Position numbers and translations under genes: made by a program. Below, piece after piece: positions 49,263-63,132 of a stretch of DNA of 64,000 bases. This stretch comes from Metopolophium dirhodum (lineage: Eukaryota; Arthropoda; Insecta; Hemiptera; Aphididae). The notes below the pieces were generated by a model. The model did not search any database, had not been told where the DNA came from, and saw only the letters and a list, made by a program, of their open reading frames with translations. Where the stretch lies: NCBI RefSeq assembly GCF_019925205.1, contig NC_083562.1:4650001-4714000 (forward strand), given 5' to 3'. Every line of letters begins with the position of its first letter. The first letter of the stretch is position 1.

Positions 49263-52065
49263 TGATGACCGCCGCCATGACCGGTCGGCGGCCGTATATA
49301 CATATAGCACCGCGGTCACCGCATATTATGTTTATATATAATATTATATAACTTTTATATACTATTATATTATACACTTTCGTTTTCGGGTTTTTTTTCT
49401 CGCCACGCGGCCCCCCCTCGACACACCGCCGCCAAACGTGTTAGGGCCTATCGTATACGATTGAGCACGCGTTGATTGCGTCACTAATAATATTGTGTGT
49501 ATCATTGACTATTGATAATTGAGCACAGCGCGGACTGAGCATAATATGAGTACATCAACGGAATATATAGCTGCCGATATTGGGAGAACAAAACATAAAA
49601 ATTGAGTACGATTTCGTGATTTAACGCCGTTGCCATATTAACATTTTTTAAAAAATGACCTATGCACAACTTAATAAAATATCGAACCATAATAATATAA
49701 TATGCTGCGAGATACAATAGTTCTAAATTATTATTTCTGAATTTTCGAGCAAATTTTCAGCAAAATGAAATACAATATTTTAAAAGTCCGACAATGATAT
49801 TGACGAATGGCAAAGGAAATAACGATTGTTCGCTCATTTCCAAAGTTCACCGGAGGAGTTGGCCGCGGTGTTAAAACGCGTCAATATTGCCATAAATCAA
49901 AGAATTTAAAGATTTAACGAATATCTGCACGATTTTCGTTTCAATAATTTTGGCAACGTGTTTAATATATAGGTAGATAAAAAATCATGCGTGTTCAATT
50001 GTACACATATAACACTTAAAAAGTATAGCTTGAAAATAAAAGCGTGCTTAATCGTATTTTGCCATATTGTTATAGGTTACGTTACGGGTTACCTTACGCG
50101 TATACTATAGTTATACTTATCCGCGTTATTATGACGGGGTAGCCTCGAACTATACGTCGTGTGTTGAAAAACTGTCGGCGGAGGACGTGTCACCACTAAA
50201 GTGTATTCCACGGTGGCTGTGGGGTGTGCAGCAGAGAGAGGTGCGCGGGAGCAAGTGCGCAGGGCTGCGAGATAAAAAATAGGTACGAAAACTTATAGTA
50301 AAAAAAAAAAAACTAAAAAAAAAATAATAATAATATAATGATTTTAAGACTGTTCGCGGGATCCACATGGTTATCCCGGCACAAGTGTGTTATTTTATAA
50401 AATATTTAATTTATACCTACGTAGGCACACGTGCGTATAACATTTAACGTTTATATATTATTATATAATGTTCATAGGTGAAAATATTATGTACCTATAC
50501 GACGTGAAAATCAGTGGCGTAAGGCGTGCGGAGGCGCATACATATTATTATAATACGAAGTTGACGAATTTGTCTCCGTGACTATTTTTAATAATTCTCT
50601 TTTTATTTTCTCGGTATTTGCCGCGGTGTGAGGAACAATCATCTTTATAAATACCTACCATATTCCATAATATTAAAACGATTGAAAAAATAAAATAAAA
50701 TTGTATCATCTAAAATATCGTTGCAATGCGCAATAATATTATCATCATCAGAAGTGCTAATACCAAAAGTGTGTCAACTCCTAAATACGCCACTGACTAT
50801 TATAATATAAACGCGTGCGACCTATTTGTTTGTATCGCTTTTCGTCGGCCCATATCCATATTATAATAATGATAGTAATAGTAATAATATTATAAATTAA
50901 CATATAGTAATAAAGATAATAAAAATAATAATAATAATAATATATATACGAACAATAACCATCGAGTGGGGCATAGAGGTCAATGCAGGAAGACGATTCA
51001 AAAAGCTCGTCTTCAAAGAGTCGTGGCGCGATTTTAGCTAAAACATACTTTGAGAACGTGTTCGATATCATCATTATCATTATACATAAAGGCCAAAAAT
51101 TATAATATAATACCAATTAATATAATATTATACTAGGTGTATGTTCAAGTACTAATAATTTAATGTAATTTATTACCAATGTACGGTCAGACAATGGAAA
51201 AGATTTAGGTTTTTTTTTTGGTTTTATTTTTTTTAAACAGTAACATGGAATCTTGACTAAAAAATTTAATTTTTTAATTTTATGCTGAAAATACATTCAC
51301 TTCAATATTAATTTACATTCAGACACGATAAACGTGATTTACCAATGTTAACATTATCATACATATTATAATACAGAATTTAGTGTCATGTAAATTTAAC
51401 GTAGCGGAAATTTGTTATTAAATTATCAAATAAATAATAACCATTATATAGTATTATTTTATAGTGGCATCGCTGACAGCAGGGAAAAAATAATAGTATT
51501 ACAATTAAATATTTGTTTTTATTTCATAAGTAATTGGTTATAACTTATGTTTCTAACGCCAATGTAAGTAACGAAATGACAAATAGCCAAACGGCATAAG
51601 TATATTGTATATGATATTAGTTTATAAGTATATTACCTATTAAACGGGATGAAGGAAGTAAAACATGTTTCTTTCAAAAACCACGTCTATTGATTATAAA
51701 TTTAAATTTAAAAATATATCTGATATTTTGATTTTGACAAAATTGCAAAATGTTCAGTAGTTTTCGGGAAAAATGTACAGGGAGATAATAACAATCGGTA
51801 TAGGTTAACACGGCCTTAATATTTTCAATGCTGCATTTTATAAGAACATTTTACCTGTAAAAAAACGAATAATGTTTGCAAACAAAACCATTTGATGATT
51901 ATTTTGTGTATATTTTTGTGAAGCTTATAATTTTCTATTCATTGTACTGAACTCTACCTAATGAAAAGTCCTAAATATTTCTGGTTTTTAATGAACGATT
52001 TAAAAGATTTTGGAAATAAATGTAACACCTTACAAACATTTATAGGTACTCATATTCATAATATG
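49263..52065. other. Receptor 3' UTR and intergenic DNA
   Basis: AATAAA at 49673 is the first plausible polyadenylation hexamer. GC-rich patches at 49380-49480 and 50150-50280 may still be transcribed, and ATT/AAT repeats lie at 50860-50945. No coding gene was recognised. Confidence 0.5.
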
Positions 52066-52600
52066 TAAGATGATTCGCCAAGCATGCTCACCCCTTATGT
52101 TTTTTCTTTAATAAAGAATTATACTTAATTATACTATAAGGACCAAAATATTTTCAAACACTTAGATTTTTTTCGTAGGTACCATTTAACGAATATCCGC
52201 CGTGGGAAAACAACTTATTTATTTCAAATGAAGATTTGAAAATTACTATTTTTTCTATACATTTTTAAGCAGATAACTTTTTGAAATTGTTGATGTATCC
52301 AAATCGAAATTTTAATGTATAGTTTTTGAGTTATTTAACTTTGTGTACTTATTAACTACTATAGCTAGTTACTATAGATACCTACTGTAGATCCATACAA
52401 TAATGGGTTAGGTCTGCAATGACGATTTGAAAATTTTAGGTACGTAGCAGGGCACTCCTGAATAATACTTATAACAAATCTAAATAGTCTAAAATATTGT
52501 CCTTAAATATAGGTACTTAAAAACACAAAATCGGAATATTTTGATTAATTCATTGTTAAGAAAAAATAGGAATAAGCGTGTCTGGCGGATCATCCTGTAT
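52066..52600. mobile_element. MITE with GATGATYCGCCA ends
   Basis: The left end GATGATTCGCCAAGCATGCT and the right end, read on the opposite strand, GATGATCCGCCAGACACGCT match at 15 of 20 bases. The outer right flank reads CATCCTGTATAT, suggesting an ACAGGATGAT start. There is no ORF. A fragment is at 23440-23640. Confidence 0.65.
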
Positions 52601-54645
52601 ATTGTATATATAATATATAAATATAAAGATCGACAAAAGTCAATTTTTACGATCAAGTTTTCAGATTTTTAATGAAACATATTTTTTAGTGTAGGTAATA
52701 GGTACCTATGCATAATATAAAATACCATCTGTAAATAAACGTATAATAAGATATTCGGGTTGAAGTTTTCCATGGTAGTGTTTTCTATTATTGGTTGCCG
52801 TCTAACCTCGTTACCGATGAATTTTTTAGTAGGAATAACATAAACACACTTGAAGGAATGATCTCATGTATAAAAAGTGACAGCTTTGGGGGTAAAACCA
52901 ATATGGGGTAATTTCTTTATGTTTTAGGCCTGTACATAAATATGTTCCTAAAAGCAGGGACCAAAAAATGGGTCGACAAGCTCTTATTATATTAGCTACA
53001 AGGGATTGTCAAAGATGACAAAGAAACTTTTTTTTTATAATTTAACTCTTGTACAAAGCAGCTTTAATAAGAGAAGGGCAATGTGTACCAAGGTTATTTT
53101 AAATAATGGAATATAAATTTAAAAAAACGTTTATCATTATCTTAGATGCCCTTATAACTCCTAACAACTGCCGTGAACAATTTTTACGATTTGAAATTTT
53201 TACATTTTCAAATTCAGTCGAAATGTAATATATTAATGTAACTGCCCAGTATTTAATAAAATATTACATTATTACATTACATACAATTAAAAACAGAAAT
53301 TTTATCGAATTTTTCTTTTTATATTTTACCATATAACTTTACCATAATATATAACTTAAATGACCAGATTGAATACCTATTTGCCTACATAGAAGTGATT
53401 TAGTACCTACCTATCTATATATGTCTGACACGTGAAGTTGTGATTAATTGTTACGTATATAAAATATGATTTACAATTTATATTTATTATATAAACTGAA
53501 TGTGAATTTAATGAAATCTAATCAACGATATTAAAATATATTATAACTTAAAAACTATATTATATTTCAAAGTACTTATACTGTTATAAATCATAAACAA
53601 ATTGTACTTTTAAATAAAATGATTTTTTTTTATTAGTTTGATATTCTTAAGAATCGTGGTGTATAAATTATATTATTATCAAAATTTGTACTATTGTCAA
53701 AAAAATAAAATGAAAACAAAACAAATATATTATTTTTTTTTTTATTAGATATTATTATCAGATTAATTATACGTTTTCATGTGAATTATTTATCGAATAG
53801 TCAATTGGTATGTTAATGGCAAAACAAACCAAATTGCTGCTTTTCTGGTGTGATACAGGAACTGATAGAAACACTGAAAGGTACTTAACGTTTGACACAT
53901 AGTTTTACTTACCTACTTCGAAATATTAAATAAGCCATTGTGCATTTCAATTTTAATTTTAGGAACAATAAAAATCATAAAGTTTAGAACATGATTCAAA
54001 ACGAAACTCATAGTTTCTTATATAAAGCAATATTGTTGATTTAATGTTTATAAAATAATATGAATTGCACTTAAGTGCACATACTAACGAAGTTATAATG
54101 TGTATAGATTTAAAATGTGATAAACTACTTATATAGTTATATGTATTATGTACATTGTATAATATTATAAGTACATTTTGTATGAAAATTGATGGTCTTA
54201 AGATAAGGTCAGAGCACTATTATTGGATTTTATTTTTTTTCTGACCTACCGGCAGCTTTACGTAAGTTATGACTTACGAAGTTATCAAAACCTATGTAAA
54301 ATATTATAATTTTAAAATCCGCATATAAACCGGAGAAAAATTGAAACATTGTAAAAAAAATCCAACATATAACATTATAAACATATGTATAGATACCTAC
54401 TGTTCTTAACTTTTATAGTTTGGTACTTTAGTGTGTCAAATACTCAAATTAATATTTAATATTATAATATGTCAATGCACTCCAATATTAATGCTAACAG
54501 GACTGCAGGTTCTGATAAAAGCAAAATTGCAGCTATGTTGCGCTCAGATCTGAGAGAGAGAGAGAGAACAAATAGTGCACACTGCTGACAACTTCCTAAT
54601 AGTATGCCTATACCTAGTTAAATAGTTATTAGTAATTAGATATCA
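52601..54645. other. AT-rich noncoding stretch, no gene seen
   Basis: Only A/T-driven short open frames are present. A GA microsatellite occurs at about 54551-54568. Confidence 0.55.
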
Positions 54646-56554
54646 AAGGGATTCGATACCGTGATTTTCTGTTTTTGTCTAACACACGCGTGACATAGCA
54701 TTTTAGACGTGTTTTTTTACCAAACATTCCAATATTGATCAATTGAAGCAATAAGAATTCTAAAAACAGATTTGAATTCGTCGTCAAGTCTACTTGAAAT
54801 CAACTTTCCCACATTTTTGATATTATCCCCCAAATTTCAGAAAACGTCATATTAAAAAAAGGTGGATAAGTAGATGTCGCTCTGCTGTACAGTAGGTTAC
54901 AAGTGGGTCACTGTAATGGATGGTGTTAAATTTGAATTCAATGATATAATATCATTGTATAAGAAAAACGATTCTGAGCGAAAACGGTCAGTCAGCCTAT
55001 GATATTACCAAGTATATTTGATGATATTATTGTGAATAAAGTAATTTATAAATAACCTATTTACGTGGAGCCTTGTTTTCAATTTTCAATCCTTAGCTAT
55101 AAAAGTTGAACATTTTATAAATTTTTAACTACAAAATAATTATTAAATTATAAATTTGATAAATTCTGTCCAAATTTGATCTTTAAATGCTTATAAAAAA
55201 AAACTGTGCCTATGTATTTTCAATATTTTTCAACTGCTATTGTAAAAATATATCAGGAGTCTTGTATTAAATTTTTACACTTTTTGGCCCAACAGATAAA
55301 ACTTTATTGATATTTATAGAAAAAAAAACTAAAAAAATTGAAAACTGAAAATGCCCGTAAACAGCTCAAAAAGTGTCAAAATATTTTCAAAATTGTATGG
55401 TGTATAGGAAATGCTAATATAAACATTCAGTGAAATTTTCATGTATCTACAGTTATTCGTTTTTGAATTACAAGAAAATAAGGAAATCGGTACATGAGAA
55501 ATCGAGTGAATATCTAATGTTGTAAAAATATGAATTTAAAACGCTCATAAAAATTTAATTTGACTTTCTTGTAGAAATTTTTTTTTTGATAAAGTTAGAC
55601 AAACTTATGAGGAATCATGTATTAGATTTTAAAATCTTAGATTTAAAAAAAAAATTTTTTATGAATTTCTAACTCAAAATAATTTGCAAATTTTCGTGAT
55701 TTTTCCGTATTTTTTCAAGATTTGAACTTTAAACGTGTATAAAAAAAAACTGTGACTAAGGATTTTTAATTTTTTTCATCTGCCTTTGAAACAATAACCT
55801 AGGAGCCTTCTATTAAATTTTCAAGCTTTTTTACCCAACAAATAAAATTTTATTGATATTTATAGAAAAAAAATTTAAAAAAACTGAAAACTGACAATGT
55901 CCGTAAACAGTTCAAAAAAAGTCAAATTATTTTCAAAATTGTATTGTGTATAGAAAATGCAAATATAAACAACCAGTGAAAATTTCATGCATCTACGGTC
56001 ATTTGTTTTAGAGTTACACCAATAACCAAAATCGATTTTGTTAAAAATCGATTTTGCGTAAAAATTCCCGTTTTTTCCTTAATTTTTCTTTTGTTTTTCA
56101 CATCGCTTTTGAAAACTACTGGGAAATTAAAATTTTGACCTCCCCAATGCACCAACGATATTCACTTTCCCATCGAACAAGATACTGAAGTCGAAAATCG
56201 AAGCATTATTTCGACTACTTATCGTGTACACAGACACAAAAATAAAAAAAAAAATAAAAAAAAAAATAAAAAAAAAAACACACATCATTGTAAAATCAAT
56301 ACATTCATCGTTTCACTCAGAATCTAAAAGAGTATTTAAACATTTTTGTATTTCAATTTTTGGAGAAGCTAAAATCAAAAAATCAAAATTGTGGGGAAGT
56401 CGGTTGCAAGTAGACTTGACGACGAATTCAAATCTGTTTCAGAATTCTTATCACTTCATTAGATCAATTGATATGTTTGGCAAAGAATCCGTCTAAAACC
56501 CTATGTCGCGCGTGTGTTAGACAAAAACAGAAAATCACGGTATGGAATCCCCTT
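54646..56554. mobile_element. DNA transposon with long TIRs, nonautonomous, about 1.9 kb
   Basis: The two ends are near-identical inverted repeats for roughly 150 bases. The left AAGGGATTCGATACCGTGAT and the right ATCACGGTATGGAATCCCCT pair. Further in, TTTGTCTAACACACGCG and CGCGTGTGTTAGACAAA pair, and deeper still GAATTCGTCGTCAAGTCTAC pairs with GTAGACTTGACGACGAATTC. The interior has a direct duplication: the blocks around 55200-55450 and 55740-56010 share the AATAAAATTTTATTGATATT-like text and the CCGTAAACAG text. Only one short open frame (56224-56496) exists, and it is driven by an AAAT repeat. No transposase is seen, so it must have been moved in trans. No clear target duplication was found. 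Confidence 0.82.
56224..56280. repeat. (AAAAT)n-like A-rich repeat inside the transposon
   Basis: Repeated AAAAAAT units produce a Lys-rich open frame that is unlikely to be a protein. Confidence 0.8.
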
Positions 56555-59500
56555 AACTACTCAAAACAACAATTTGGTATTTTTAAAAATGTTTTAAATA
56601 AGAACAATAAATTAGGAGGTATACCTACCTATTTAGTATTTGTGAATGTAATATTGTAATAGTGCACCTAGTACGTTCTCCCTTAATTAAAATTAAAAGT
56701 CTCTACGATAGCTAAACGCAGTTTGTAGTCATGGAAAAAGTCTTTCTCGAACTCTACGATTGTCGATTGTTCGCCGCGTAAGCGATGAGTTTGTTGGTTT
56801 TATCGTATTTTTCAGAAAAAATTCTGTATAGTATTTCAAAAAACTCACTTTGTTCGGCAGAATCTTAAAAATAGTAGGTACCTATATTACATTATAAAAG
56901 TATTGCAGTCAATGGTTTTTTTTAAACTGCCACTCGTATCAAGGATTTGAGCTGTGGCATCATTCGAACAAAGAAAAAGTTTTTTTTTATTGAATAGGTA
57001 CTCAGTACGACCCTCAGTTATTCTGATGATCAGCCTTGTGTGTGAACAACAGATTCTATATTTTTTTATAATTTAACGTTTTTTTAATAGTAATAAGTGT
57101 TTATTTTTAAATAAAAAATGGCTGGTGCTTCTAAGAATTAAGATGGTTGTAAATTATAACGCAGCATTGGTTGTAACTTCAAACAGACAATAGTTTAAAT
57201 AGTGTGTGGATACACATTTTCTACATAAATTAATCTTATATAAAAACTAAATTTTATAATAATCTTATAATTTATAGATAGGTACCTACGTATATGGGTA
57301 TTGTAGTTATGGGCGAATCGATACATTAGGGCCGACTATTCACGGGATGTGAAAATAAATGAAACAATATACGTATAAGCACCCCGCGTAATTTGGAAAA
57401 CCCAGTGCTCACGGGCGTATAAAATATTATATTATAATATACTTAATTATGTTTTCGTTTTTATATATACAGGGTGATTTTTAAGCATTCTCGCCTAATT
57501 TTTATGCATAAATTAAGTATATATTAAAATTCTGGTTCTCGGAATTTTTAAATAGCCTATATTTTCGAATTCCTGAGATTTATTGAACCTCTTAAGGATG
57601 ATCCTGTGACAAAACAATCTTCTGTTTTTCAAATACGAACCCCCTATTTCAATTTTACGAAATTATTATAATTATGATTTGGATGCGCGAGTGCCGAGCC
57701 AGTCGCGTTCTCTCGTTGGACAGGGTATAGTCACAAGGCCTGAGGGGCTGCCGGCTGGACGAGTTCACTGCTCATGACGAAATAATTTTGATTATTAATT
57801 ATTTTATTATTCGCACTACTCGTCTGTTCTTAACAGTTTATTACAGAGTAGACAACCGTGGGCAAAACCAACATAAACTAGACTCGTTGGATCGCTGTGT
57901 CGAAATCATCCAAGAACAGTTTCGTCCGTGTCATTATTGCATGGCCAGCTGGCTACTGCTGCCTACTATTTTACGCCAATAATTTTGGAACGGAGGTAGA
58001 AACAAAATATTCGTTGGAACAAAATATGGTTTGTTAGAAAATTGTATTTTTTTTAAGCCCATTCCAATGAATTTTTTTGACGAACTATTCTTGTTCCGTT
58101 ATACTTTGTTAAAATCCATTGAACATTAATATTGTGCTAATAAAATATATTTGTTCTAAAAATTATGTGGTACCTACACATTTTTATTGGGACTAATGTA
58201 TATCGGAAGTTGGAACCACGATGCCAATACTCAATATGTCATTGGTAATAATATAAAAGATTACCTATCTATCTTCTCTACATCGTGATTGAAAATTTGA
58301 ATGAAGAATATTATTAATTATTGTGGAATATAAAATTTAACCACGATGGCATTATTTATTTATGTATATTATTTATTGTTTCTATTTTGTATGACGGATA
58401 TTATTAACTGATAATAATAATATACCTAGACAGGTACAGCTCCAGCATCAGTTGACAAGGAACGTGTTAAATCTGTAAGTATTCTTCTATAAAATATATT
58501 ATATGATACGACCTTTTGATTCAAATGGTTATCTGTTGTATTAAAACTATGCACTGTGTCTGGTGCAACATTTATTTATGTGTGATGGTCATCCATTTAA
58601 ACAATGTGTAGGTAATGTACTAATGTGTATACAGCTGTGTACTTTCTATATTCTACTAAAAACACTATATAATATTATAATGATGGAGATAATGGGATTA
58701 ATAAGGGATTAAACTAATATAACTATTAGATTTTATTTTATTGACGCCAAATGGCAGTTTATAAAATATATGTGAAAGTATATAAATTAAGGTGGACGAT
58801 AACAGTACAATATTGAATTTAACAATTTTAACAGTTGTAAAGGATGATTGTGAGTTGTGAGCATATGAGTTGACGTGAGTAGGGATACGAAAGGGTGTAT
58901 GATGTGATGAGGGATAGATTGGAACACAGAAATTAATAAGAATAGGAAAGTAGATCATCTGGGCATAAAAAAATCAAAACGGTTATAACATGATTTTTAT
59001 GAAATTTAAATAATAACAAAAAATTTGTACCACTTCTTGATATTGTACATATGATTTAAATTTGACCTAACGCAATATATATATATAGCTACGGAGTCTT
59101 TTTTAAAATAGAAAGGTATAACATCAGAGTTTATAGAAACTTAGTAAGATTTATTTTGAAATTAATTTATAGAACATTTAATAATTACACAATGCACACT
59201 GCACTGTGCATGCACCATGAACTATTTTTCTGTAAATAGTAATTCTTTTTGTTATTGTTGTAGGAAAAAAGTATTTATAATAATCAGTTTTAAGTACATG
59301 CTGATAGCAACTAGCGGGTTCGTTTGTATATGTTGACTTCATAGAGTAATATTACTCTATGGTTGACTTAAGGTGACACTCACCTATGCTAAGATAGTAA
59401 GATAATATTATTAAATACTTATTAATATCATATTATAGTATATAGGTTTATTATATCTATTATTATTCTATGTACTACAAATGTATAATAATATTATCTA

Positions 59501-59560
59501 AGATTAAAGATATAATTTGAATATTTTATCGCGCCAAATGTTGAACCAATGAAAATACCA
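56555..59560. other. Intergenic DNA before the POM121-like gene
   Basis: A TATACAGGGTGATTTTTAAG sequence at about 57467 looks like the end of a further CAGGGTG-type element whose partner end I did not find. A GC-richer patch at 57670-57980 has a 64-codon open frame (with LDSLDRCVEIIQEQF) that I cannot assign. Otherwise it is AT-rich. Confidence 0.45.
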
Positions 59561-60012
59561 TTACTCGCATGGGTTTTATTTCATTCGCAGTGCTGTGCGT
59601 CCCGGACGTTTGTTTTCACCATGAACCGCGGTATAATAATATGATATATCAGATTGCTTTTTCAACGGTTTTTCATTAAACTGATAACGGTACAATAATT
59701 GAATTATATTTTTTATCATCGTACAAAACGACTAACCGTGTCAGTGTACACACACACTCTCGCGTCTCACACATTCATACAGTATAGTACAACTACAGTT
59801 ACACACTGTTACACGTTTCGGTGTTTACTGTCAAAACCACTTAAGACTCGTTATTGTTATTATATTAACACGTTTTTTTCAGTGTTCTGTCTACTTAAAC
59901 GTTATAATTCTCAATTGAATTCACCTTTTGGCTTTTAATTTTGTTAATTTCGTTGGTTTACCTAGTTAATTTTTAGATTTTATTGCGTGGTTTAACATTA
60001 CTGTTACTTATT
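59560..60012 (+). promoter_or_regulatory. Candidate promoter and 5' UTR of the POM121-like gene
   Basis: A TCGCAGTGCTGTGCG initiator-like site at 59586-59600 lies at the change from AT-rich DNA to less AT-rich DNA, about 415 bases before the start codon. A short uORF (MNRGIII) with a good CACCATGA context starts at 59621. The transcription start is inferred only from composition. Confidence 0.35.
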
Positions 60013-63000
60013 ATGTTCTCGTTTTTGAAGTTTTTAAATTCTAAACCGGATGCTGATAAGAATAAGGGGCCCAACAGCTTAAATGGAAAAACATTAAACC
60101 TAAACAGCCCACATGCCAGGGCTCTTAATGTTTTTAATAACAAGTCACCCAAATCAAACGGAAGTAGAACTTCATTAAGGTATGTTATCAAAAAAAAAAA
60201 GTTAATTTTCTGAATCAACCTATGAGTAGGTTATGTAGATTTTGGAGAAACACAGTAAAAAATATATTATTAATACTAAATTTGTACGTTACTTATTGTT
60301 AATCATTTAAAATGTTCTGTTCTATAATAATAACACACTAGGTAGATCCTTGAAGGTCACACATTTTGTTTGTTTTAATGATAGGTTTTTGTTGTAAACG
60401 TTTGAAAATGACTCGTTAAAATTAATTTTTAACAATATTTTAAAATAAGTAGGTTACCTAGGTATGTTATGTTTGTAAGATTGGCATGCATTTGAAATTA
60501 CACATCGGTACAATATAACGACAAGCCGACCAACAAACTAACTTGATTGTAATATTATAAAATTAAATTCCAATCATTATAAGAGGTATTTACCCATTTA
60601 CCATGTATAGATTACATTAATTAGACTTACACATAAGACATTGAGATACAGAGAAATACGGGGAGAAATGTCTATCATGAATTTCGACATTTTTAGATTA
60701 AAAATACTACTGACATAATGTTGCCTGGTATCAGGGTGATAAATTTTATAAGGCTCCGTGGGGCAATAACAAGCAAATAGGTACCAAACAATATTACCTT
60801 TTTGGGATCAATTTAGTTTATTTATCATGTGTTAATTTAGTATACTTGTCTATGTGTTCTCCTATATGTATAAATACAATTTGTAAATGTAGGTAGTAAC
60901 AAAGATGATATTTTTTATTTTGCTTTTGTGCTTTATACATTTTTTGTAAACAATTATTTTTAATAATAATCAACATTAATTTACTTTTAGACCCAATTGT
61001 AAAGAAACAGTAACTAGTCCGGGATTTAGTTTTCGTATAGCTCAAAAAGCTCGGGAAATGAGATCAACCACTCCAAACACGGATGTATCAAATTTATCAA
61101 CATCCTATACTTTAGAGTAAGTAATGAAAACTACCTAACATAATACATTTCAATATGAGAAGAACGATAATTTTGGTACACTATAAACTGTAAAGCCATA
61201 TTTTTATTATTATAATTTGTTTTTTATGATACTTAGTACTTACTTACTTATTGGTGATTTTAATCCATTCTATAGAATATTTTGTATCAGGTAATCATTA
61301 AAAATAATTATGAATAATGTCATCCTATAAATATCAGCGTGCACCAAAATAACATAACCTAATATAAAAAAAACCTTAATTTATAATTTTATTTTGTATT
61401 ATCCATATATAATTAAAATTAGTACCTAGGTTAATTTCATTACTTTTATTATCTCATTAATAAGTATTTATACTTACTATTTTTTTTTTTTTATGGAAGT
61501 ACCTAATTCCTATTATTATTTTTATAAATGTTAAGTTTATTTTATTTTTCTAGAAATAGTTTGAATGGTAGCAATACGATGAATGGCAATAATACATCAA
61601 GAGACGTATATGATAAGAAGCGGAAATTGATGGAAACGTTAGATAATTTTGGAGTAAGAAAAAGAACTCGGCAAGAGGTAATATATAAGGTAATATTAAT
61701 AAAATTAGTACACACTACTTAATATGAACCAAATCATTATTCAGATTAAGAATGCCCACTTTCGCATATGTATACTGATCTACCTTAACGATCGGCAGTG
61801 TTGGGTAAATTACTTTTGAAAAGTAATAAAATAACGTTATATATTTTTATTTAAATTACATTCGCGTTACCCGACATTATTTTTATCACGTTACGTTACT
61901 TTTGGTTACTTTTTAAAAAAATAATTACAAAATCTGTCCATAATGACTAATGAGTATTAGGTATACTATTAGTTATTATATAAATTGTATGAGTATTAAT
62001 TCCTGGGATCTTTAATAGGTAATATTGTTGATTATTATCTATAACTTTCAGAATCGTAAATATAGTTGTATTCATTTTTAATTTTTCTGGAATATCCTAG
62101 CCCCTAGTTGTTATACGCTCTATATTCATAACTTATTTTAATAACGTGGGAAATAACACGTATCTCTAGAAATTACTTTTTAAAAGTAATTTTGTTATAA
62201 TTTCTTTAATTTAAATAAAATATAATGAAATTACTGAAAAAGTAATTTTGTTACAGTCATTTGTAATTTGCGTTACATTATTACCCTACCCCGACTGTGT
62301 TTAGTGATAGGTGCTTGAAATTTCAATTTTGGGACTTCACTTGTAAGGGGAAAATTAAAGTAACTTCTAAAATGATAACTTACATAAAAATTCATTTTTT
62401 TATCAAGATGTTTAAAAAAAAATTGATAATCGTGGGAGGGCAAGTAAAGTGCATTTTTGCAAATTGTTTTTAACAACTAAATATAATTCAATTTTAAAGA
62501 GCGGTGTTGATGCATTTGTTAATCGGCGTCGAAGAACCATAAGTGAATCTAGTGCTGGGCCTGACCGTGTAATAGTGATGAATGGACATAATCATAGATT
62601 CAATCAACCTACCCCAACAGTAACAAATTCTTCAAGTGTCAATGTAGAAAACAAAAAGTTAGTAATAGTCATTGATAATAATATGTTTAAAATAAGTAAA
62701 ATTATAGTAAGTTGATGTCCAAAATAATTAAATTGTACACATAAGCATCATAAAATAAATATTACACCAGTCTTTGCACATATAGTTAAGTTGGTGAAAT
62801 ATTATGGATATTTAAAAAAAAAATGTATGGTTAATATTGTTTTCAATATTATTTAGTTATTCTATTTGTTAATATGTCAGTAATTGGTGTAATGTCTGTC
62901 TAGTGTAAATAAAATAGTAATAAAATAATTTTCTTATTCAACTATTATCATTACCTATATTTTTATGTCTAACTTGTTATTTGTTTTATTAGAACTAAAC

Positions 63001-63132
63001 GACAAGGAGATTTTGGAATAAATATTTGTCATCCCCAGAAGAAACCCAGGACTCGGAATAATGAAATATTGAGCTCCTATAGTTCCAGCAAGTTCTTATT
63101 AACGCCTGGTCAAAAACGACCTTATCCATCTG
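60013..63132 (+). CDS. POM121-like nucleoporin, 5' exons (partial)
   Basis: Five exons join in one frame: 60013-60179, 60991-61116, 61554-61677, 62500-62657 and 62993-63132, ending at a donor TCTG|GTAATT. The gene continues right of the window. The start is the first ATG of the open exon (MFSFLKFLNSKPD). The product so far is about 238 residues, basic and rich in Ser/Asn. KKRKLMETLDNFGVRKRTR and VNRRRRTISES are likely nuclear-import signals. QKKPRTRNNEILSSYSSSKF resembles the basic stretch plus RNAITSSYSS-type motif of the nuclear pore protein POM121, which anchors the pore scaffold at the nuclear membrane. FG repeats would be expected in exons to the right and cannot be checked. No membrane segment is visible in this part. 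Another Nup or an unrelated Ser-rich nuclear protein is possible. Confidence 0.55.
61678..62499 (+). other. Intron 3 of the POM121-like gene
   Basis: It is mostly occupied by the hAT-type MITE listed below. Donor GAG|GTAATA; acceptor AATTTTAAAG|AGC. Confidence 0.6.
61796..62296. mobile_element. hAT-type MITE
   Basis: The left end CAGTGTTGGGTAAATTACTT and the right end ATTACCCTACCCCGACTG form imperfect TIRs. CAGTGTTGGG plus AAAGTAAT and GTTACTTTT blocks is the hallmark of a very widespread hAT-derived MITE type. The flanking eight bases do not match, so the target duplication has decayed. It is noncoding. Confidence 0.78.

Noticed and set aside
48659..49351. A 230-codon frame overlapping receptor exon 5
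   Set aside because: It is an alternate frame of the GC-rich last exon; the TM6 and TM7 motifs are in the other frame.
57467..57660. A complete CAGGGTGATTTTTAAG transposon
   Set aside because: Only one end is recognisable; no inverted partner was found within the next kilobase.
57788..57982. A 64-codon frame with LDSLDRCVEIIQEQF
   Set aside because: It has no recognisable family, no convincing splice sites and no start context, so it is not called as a gene.
59973..60218. Minus-strand 81-codon frame opposite the first POM121-like exon
   Set aside because: It is antisense to a well-spliced + strand exon and has no motif.
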